Origin: Malus domestica
Lineage: Eukaryota; Streptophyta; Magnoliopsida; Rosales; Rosaceae
Length of the DNA stretch: 64,000 bases
Assembly (NCBI RefSeq): GCF_042453785.1
Contig: NC_091662.1
Span: forward strand, 1,431,001 to 1,495,000
Reading direction: 5' to 3'
The notes beneath the pieces were generated by a model. It searched no databases. It was given only the letters and a program-made list of their open reading frames with translations, and was not told where the DNA came from. Positions 58,369-64,000 of this stretch are shown in pieces (position 1 is the stretch's first letter; every line of letters starts with the position of its first letter). A program made the translations under genes and the position numbers.

Positions 58369-59964
58369 TCAGGCCGATGGAACAATGATGTTCATAAATT
58401 TCCTTTTGGCAAACGCCAACCACCACTTATTGGGAGTCCCGTTCGGTCTATAAGCAACGCTCAATAATCTCCCGCTTGCTTCCTCCCGTATCTGCTTCAA
58501 ATAATTCCTCAGCAATTCTGCAGCCATTCAATACTTTGACAAATAAGAGAGTGTATATATGTAAAAGAGTGAAACTGAAGATCAAAAGACGAAAAACACA
58601 CGTTAGTTACCAACAATTCAAGTTCAGTTTGTAGCTAAACATTTGAAATTCTAACGAAAACATTCCCTGTGGAGGGTCTGTTTCTTGATTTACATGGAAT
58701 TGATAGTCTAGCAACAAGTCCGTTGATTCAAGACCTTCTATGAAAGAAATAAAGGCATACTCCGTAACCTGGGAGGCATGCCGAGAAATATAAAGGCACG
58801 TCAAGGTCATATACTCAGAAAGTCAAAAATCAACCAATACTGAAAACAAACAAGGCAAGTCAAGCATGCAAACAAATGTAGGGCTCCTTGTGTTGTGAGA
58901 GTTCACGAGAACTAGAGTGATAGCGTTTGTTCGAAATGTTAACTGCTGGAATATTTCAAATCAGCTCGACTTTTATGTTCATCAATATCCATTAAGTTGG
59001 TAGTTACAGAGAAGACATCAAGAGTACCTTAATCAAAAACCAAACCCTAGTTCAATTAACATCAAATAAGCCGAAGTTCAATTAACATATAAGAGTAGCT
59101 TATAATTTTAATCGGCTTTTTGAATAAACGTCTATTTTGGTAACAAAACCCTTAGATAATTAAGCCGAAGTTCAAGTAACATATAAGAGTAAATAATATG
59201 AATCAGCTTTGCTGGCAACTAAATGTAAGAACAGATGAGAAAGAGCTTCACCTGCTTCCTGCTGGGACTGAGGAAGAGGGAAAAGTCCCGGGAAAGGGAA
59301 ACTCGGCTCTCCAGGAACAGGAACTTTTTCTAGTCCCAAATTAATAATGGCCTTGGTTCCTTCAGCCAAAGTTCTGCAACCCTCAAGCCGCTTCAAAGCC
59401 ACATTGATATAAAATGTCAAATAAATGAGGAGCTTATCGGCTGAGCTCTTAACATCAAAGTTCCTAAAGAAAACATTAGCGCGAAAGAATGAAATCGCTT
59501 CATCAACAATATCCGTTCTATCTGCACACAAGAAGATTCCTCGTATCAACAACAAAAACTACAACCAAATCAAACAATTTCATCAGCTAACAATATGAAT
59601 GTGTTTGTACACATATCAGACCTTGCTCTGAAACCGGGGCAGGTCCCTTTATGTGGCTTTTCAACGGCAACAGAGGGCATCCACAAGCTTTAGTAATTCC
59701 TTCATCGTTGACGAAACTAGAGTGATAAACCTGCCACCATAGTTGTTGTCAAGTGTTGTTTTAGCCAAATCTTTCACTAACAATTATTTCTCTCCTTAGT
59801 GTATCAAAGAAACATGTATCAAAACCGAAAATTTGACGATCAACAGACAATGCTCCTCTGATAAACCGAAAATTTGACGATTACCAGCTAATGTTCCTCA
59901 ACAATCTATCAAAATGATGAGCATAAAATTGAAAATTAGGAAAAAAAGATTGAGTCTTTACCAT
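58369..59964 (-). CDS. ARPC3: Actin-related protein 2/3 complex subunit 3
   Basis: Coding exons 59962-59964 (the ATG alone), 59622-59730, 59252-59521 and 58369-58517 encode 176 residues, the usual length of plant ARPC3. Recognisable blocks are VYHSSFVNDEGITKACGCPL, DIVDEAISFFRANVFFRNFD, LLIYLTFYINVALKRLEGC and WWLAFAKRKFMN. The protein is the p21 subunit of the Arp2/3 complex, which nucleates branched actin in the cytoplasm for trichome and pavement-cell shape. The 5' UTR has two further pieces: the exon containing the ATG extends to about 60027, and a first exon ends at about 60330 and starts near 60500. The stop at 58369-58371 adds Ser-Ala after the family's usual IIVP end. Confidence 0.93.
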
Positions 59965-60510
59965 CTTTCCGAGCCAAACGACGACGTATCACCACGGCTT
60001 TGATTCCAAACAACCAATTGGGTCCCTGAAAATGTTCAACGATGAAGACATTACACAATAATTTAGGTGAAAAAATGACGAAAAATTAAAATTAAAAAAC
60101 AGAAAAATAACCCAAATAAGAAGCTTATGACTGCAATTGATAGAGAACATAAATTGTAGTTATTATTGCTCGATCATTGAAAAGGAATTCGGTTTCGTTA
60201 TTTTCTCTTACTCTCTAGATTTTCTCAGCTACCAAACACCATTCTCTCTCTAGATTTTATCAATTACCAGGAAAACAGAAAGAAAAATTAATATTAAAGG
60301 AGTAAATATTGGGCAGTAAATTCAGTACCTGATCGAATAATATCTCCAATGGGGATTTGGAAATGTTGAAGCTTTCAGCTTTCAGAGATTAGAGGAGGAG
60401 GGAGAGTTCTCAGAGAACTGGCATTTGGTGGGTGGGAGGAAGGAAGAAGGGAGTTGGATCCTGTAAGGTGAATCGGTGATACTTCGCTTTCGAGAGTACG
60501 CTGCAACTCG
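59965..60510 (-). promoter_or_regulatory. ARPC3 5' UTR exons, leader intron and promoter side
   Basis: Acceptor TTTTCAG before 60027 and donor CAG/GTACTG at 60329-60330 define a leader intron. The first exon region is GA-rich on the minus strand. No upstream ATG was checked beyond this. Confidence 0.5.
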
Positions 60511-61181
60511 CCATCTTAACCGTCAATCACATCTACGCGCCACCCGGGTTTTTTACTTTGTTCAATCACAAACATGAGGCCCATTTGTTCAACATATATT
60601 GGGTTGAACAACTAAAAAGGCCCAAATGTGTAGATTGTGGTTGGGGCATGGAAGTGCTTTCTTGGAGAATCCTAGTAATTTTGCATGACCAGTTAATTCG
60701 CTACACTATACGAAAATAATAGGTTTTGAATCAACTAGTTAAGGATTTGGTCGTTATCATGTTACTTGTTAAAAGTTTTTTAACGAATTGGATGTTATTG
60801 GGTCATCTGTTTAAGAACTTGATGAGATATTGTTTGCCAGATCCATGCATTAGAATGGCAATTTCTTGTATAACCATTAACTCCATACAAAATAACACAA
60901 CTCATTAATGAATCGAATCACCTGTTAAGAACACATTAAGATAATAAGTTAGACACGACACGACTCGTTAGGTTAATAGATACAACACAAAAACGACGCA
61001 AACACCAAAATACTTCTTACAAAATTAGTTAAGAAAGATGTCATATTGAATATGTGATATCATTATCTGTTTTTTTTGTGTCCTTGTTTGCCTCTAATAT
61101 TTCTATGTTGCCCTTGTTTTAAGTTTTTTTTAATAAATATTTTATTTTTATGGATCGGTCCCTTATTTTAATGTTGTGGGA
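60511..61181. other. AT-rich intergenic, no gene seen
   Basis: I see no coding signal or clear element in this stretch. Confidence 0.5.
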
Positions 61182-61378
61182 AAGAGATATTCTCTGGATC
61201 TCTTCCACCTAAGCCTCATGACCCACAAATCCAAATCTTTGAAATTTGATTCAACGGCTACAAATAAGGGGGCCCATTAAAAGTTATAATAATTTTAACT
61301 GTTGAATTAAATTTCAAGAGCCCAAATTTGTGGATCATAAGGATTAGGTGGAAGGAATCTGAATAGGATCCCTTTCCG
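61182..61378. mobile_element. MITE, 8-bp target (hAT-like), copy 1
   Basis: A 197-bp element has inverted ends (GGAAAGAGAT / ATCCCTTTCC) and longer imperfect pairing inside. It is flanked by ATGTTGTG on both sides (61174-61181, 61379-61386). The 8-bp target fits hAT. Confidence 0.8.
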
Positions 61379-61386
61379 ATGTTGTG

Positions 61387-62284
61387 ATGTCACTTTTTGT
61401 CCTCCAAAATTATGTACAATCAAATTAAATTTAAAATGGTGATTAGGTCTCCACTACCAATCTTAGTCAAAAGTCTATGCTTAAAAAAACAAAATTACAA
61501 AATTAATCCAACATTTGTCTCCTTTTTCGGTGAATGACATTTTCCCCCAACTGTGAACAACCAAGCCTGTCAAAAAGAGACAAGATAGCTGAGATGGAAG
61601 ATCAAGTGTTCGAGTTGGAGGGGGACCGAAGCCAGCCTAGAATTTTTTGGGTCATTTTTTATTACTCATGAAGTGGGAGAAATTATTCAATATGCGGAAA
61701 CACCATTAGAGATATTAAATGTCATAATACAAATGGTTGGAAATTTAGAAAAAAAAATAATTCAACCCCTTGTGTTATGGCACTTGATGTACTAAATCAT
61801 GTTTTCCTGCATACTAACAAATTTCTCCTAAAGTGGAAGGGAGCTCACCACCTCATTGATTAACATTTAGAATAGTTTAGTTTAATTGATCTAAAACACA
61901 AAAGATTTTTCAATGTGTTTCGAACAGGGGCAGCAGAGACTCCATATGTCATTATACAAGGGACAATTTTCTCCATGATGTATCGGCATGTGTTCATGAC
62001 ATATTAAAAGATCTCTCATAAAATACAATTTTCAAAATTTAGACTAATTTAACAATAAACAATACAGAATGAGCATCTTCACATTTTAGAAAGAAAAAAA
62101 AAATTCAATGTACTCAGAACACGGTGTGACACCACATATTATTATATAAGTGGAAAAAATATCTCCCACTTTAGAGGGTGAGGAAAAGTATTTCCCATTT
62201 TTTTTTATTGACTATAAAACCCAAACCAATGAGCTGCCTGATTTAGGGATGAGACCCACACGGCTTTGAGCCTTTCATTTCTTA
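61387..62284. other. Intergenic, no gene seen
   Basis: AT-rich sequence between two MITEs of the same family. Confidence 0.5.
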
Positions 62285-62484
62285 GGAAAGGCATCATCTC
62301 CAGATCCATTCCTTCTAATCTATCAAATTAAAGGATCCGTATCATTGAAAATTGATCCAACTACTGAAGTTATTATAACTTTTAAAATGGGCATCTGTTT
62401 GTAGCCGTTTAATTAAATTTCAATGGCACAAATCCCTTAATTTGGTAGAGTAGAAAGAAGGGATCTGGAGAAAATCTCTTTCCG
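62285..62484. mobile_element. MITE, same family, copy 2
   Basis: A 200-bp element has GGAAAGGCAT / AATCTCTTTCC ends and is flanked by ATTTCTTA on both sides (62277-62284, 62485-62492). It shares the GATCTGGAG-type subterminal block and the internal GCCGTTxAATTAAATTTCAA block with copy 1. Confidence 0.8.
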
Positions 62485-62896
62485 ATTTCTTAAACCACGT
62501 GACACCACACCACTATGTTTAGCTAAATCATTAAAGTATTTTGTAACACAATTATTTATAATACCAAACTTTTAATTTCGTGTTTGAAATGATTTCCGCA
62601 CATTATTATTTTTCTGTGTTTACATCCAAGTTTAGGAGGAGAACCGGAGTGCTAAAGTCACTTTCTTTCCGTTGGGCCCACGAGAAATTATGTTTGCAAC
62701 GTGGTTGCGACAGCATGGTTCAATTCAAACTTGGTGTTTGTTGGATGGAATAATGCATTCCTTTTTCTGCATTTAAACTTGAATTCTCTTATACGTAATT
62801 TAGATTATATTTAAATATCGATTGAATAAATCCTACATGTAATTTAGATTAGATTCAAATACCGCTTAAATAAGCTTGACGATGCCGATAGTTAAA
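62485..62896. other. Intergenic, no gene seen
   Basis: AT-rich with nothing recognised. Confidence 0.5.
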
Positions 62897-63028
62897 GGCC
62901 AAGGGAAGATACTTGGAGTAAAAGTTTCTTACAGACAAGACCACTTTTGGCATGCTTTGAAGAGGCCAAGGGAAGATACTTGGGGTAAAAGTTTCTTACA
63001 GACAATACCACTTTTGGCATGCTTTGAA
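62897..63028. repeat. 67-bp tandem duplication
   Basis: Two nearly identical units (62897-62963 and 62964-63028) start GGCCAAGGGAAGATACTTGG. They differ at about three positions. The open frames across them are not supported as genes. Confidence 0.9.
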
Positions 63029-63435
63029 GCCTCAAGTGAGTTAACTTTGAAGCAAAAACACAAAGCATAACAATGCAAACATATTGATATATACAACATC
63101 GTCAACTTCGGCACCATCCTATCCATATTAATCATAACTTAACGACAACAAAGCTTTATCCCACTAAGTAGGGTTCACTGTATGAATCTTAAAAACCCGG
63201 TTTCGCGCAAAGTTTTCCGTATTAATCTAAACTTTCAACATCCTAAAATTTAAAAATTTAAAAGAAACAAAGAAAATCACAAATCTTAAAACACACCAGA
63301 GGTTGAAGTCTTAATTATAATTTACAACCACTGCGGCCAAAGAATGATGGATGATATTAGAAACTAATTGTACCTGTACATAGCATGACCTTCTACTACT
63401 GGGAATTATCAAATTAAAAGATTAAACCCCAGGTA
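63029..63435. other. 3' flank of the MGD1-like gene
   Basis: Contains the 3' UTR side of the galactolipid synthase. Nothing else was seen. Confidence 0.5.
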
Positions 63436-63919
63436 TCAATCAATTAAACTCGAAAACGACGATGTAAGCATGTAAGGGATGTTCGTGAGAGGACCACGTT
63501 GGAGGGCAAGCTCGTGGATGTCCTTGACAATGTCGAACACAGCCTCAGGTTGCGCTAGTCTAAGTGCATTCTCCGACATCATTTTGAGTTCGTCTGTTTT
63601 GGTGCTGAACCATTCCGCTACAATCCTTGCTGTTTCCTTGGGACTTCTGGTGAAGACGCCGGCCCCATTGTCCACCACATAAGGCACATTGCCCTTTTCC
63701 TGTCAATCGAAGCGGAGATGTTAATTGAAATGTTGAAACAAATCGCGCAAGAAGGAAAGAATATGCATGATCATCACTCACTTGTCCGGGAATGTAGTCG
63801 TTGAGGATAATAGGAAGTCCCCTGATCAATGCTTCTGCTATTGTGCCAGGTCCTGCCTTTGTTATGATGCAATCACAAGCTCCCATCCATTTTTCCATTT
63901 GTGTCTCAAATCCTCTAAC
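63436..63919 (-). CDS. MGD1: Monogalactosyldiacylglycerol synthase, C-terminal exons
   Basis: The last two exons are visible: 63782-63919 and 63436-63699. They give 134 residues and end [10 protein letters not shown]. The gene continues beyond the right edge of the window. The enzyme transfers galactose from UDP-galactose to diacylglycerol at the chloroplast inner envelope, making the main thylakoid lipid. Visible GT28-family motifs are [35 protein letters not shown] and [14 protein letters not shown], which form the UDP-sugar binding site in the C-terminal lobe. The tail sequence fits the type-A (MGD1) branch better than MGD2/3, by eye. Confidence 0.9.
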
Positions 63920-64000
63920 CTGAAAATTCAAAGAATGTAAAAATCCTACATCGAGATCTTGACAAAAACTGCGTCAAAGTTGTCGAGACAACATGTTTTA

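Overview
The window is nuclear DNA from a flowering plant: GT-AG introns, AT-rich intergenic DNA, many microsatellites, and plant-specific transposons (Cassandra and another TRIM, CACTA, MULE and PIF/Harbinger elements). A woody eudicot, most likely Rosaceae (apple/pear type), is my best guess from gene style and transposon content. The family assignment is inference. No tRNA, complete rRNA or CRISPR array was seen.

Layout. 0-1.2 kb: last four exons of a heparanase-like glycoside hydrolase (+). 1.7-6.7 kb: a complete 15-exon plastid-type PHT4 anion transporter (-). 10-53 kb: an expanding cluster of five 2-oxoglutarate/Fe(II) dioxygenase genes, all on +. Two are type A (10.1 and 21.8 kb, three exons). 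Three are type B (25.7, 47.3 and 51.1 kb, four exons). All five read through with every iron and 2OG ligand present. Between them lie duplicated flanks, a deletion scar of a lost type-A gene, gene fragments, a single-exon SRC2-like C2-domain gene (34.8 kb) and many mobile elements. 53.8-57.2 kb: UBP22-type SAGA deubiquitinase (-). 58.4-60.5 kb: ARPC3, an Arp2/3 complex subunit (-). 63.4 kb to the end: last two exons of an MGD1-type galactolipid synthase (-).

The mobile DNA is nested and can be dated relatively because most insertions keep target-site duplications (TSDs). At 13.2-17.2 kb a LINE RNase H remnant was split by a TRIM array (TSD CTTTC), which was split by a 2.6 kb non-autonomous LTR element (TSD ATAAG). 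That element carries two host gene fragments, an ataxin-3 Josephin piece and a bZIP19/23-type zinc-sensor piece. At 17.5-19.6 kb a Cassandra TRIM with 5S-rRNA-like LTRs forms a four-LTR array (TSD TCTAC). At 27.5-28.6 kb a PIF/Harbinger-like element (TSD TAA) holds two tandem copies of a BRUTUS-type hemerythrin fragment. At 36.6-43.3 kb a CACTA element (TSD AAA) contains a 2.3 kb solo LTR (TSD ATGTA). At 43.9-45.4 kb a MULE with TIRs of about 220 bp sits in one arm of a tandem duplication whose other arm is the empty site.

The intact single-copy genes are unrelated housekeeping functions (plastid transport, chromatin deubiquitination, actin nucleation, galactolipid synthesis). The biology specific to this locus is the dioxygenase cluster, probably specialised metabolism, which seems to have grown by copying A-B gene pairs together with their flanks. 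The three type-B genes share an out-of-frame upstream ORF that overlaps the main start codon.
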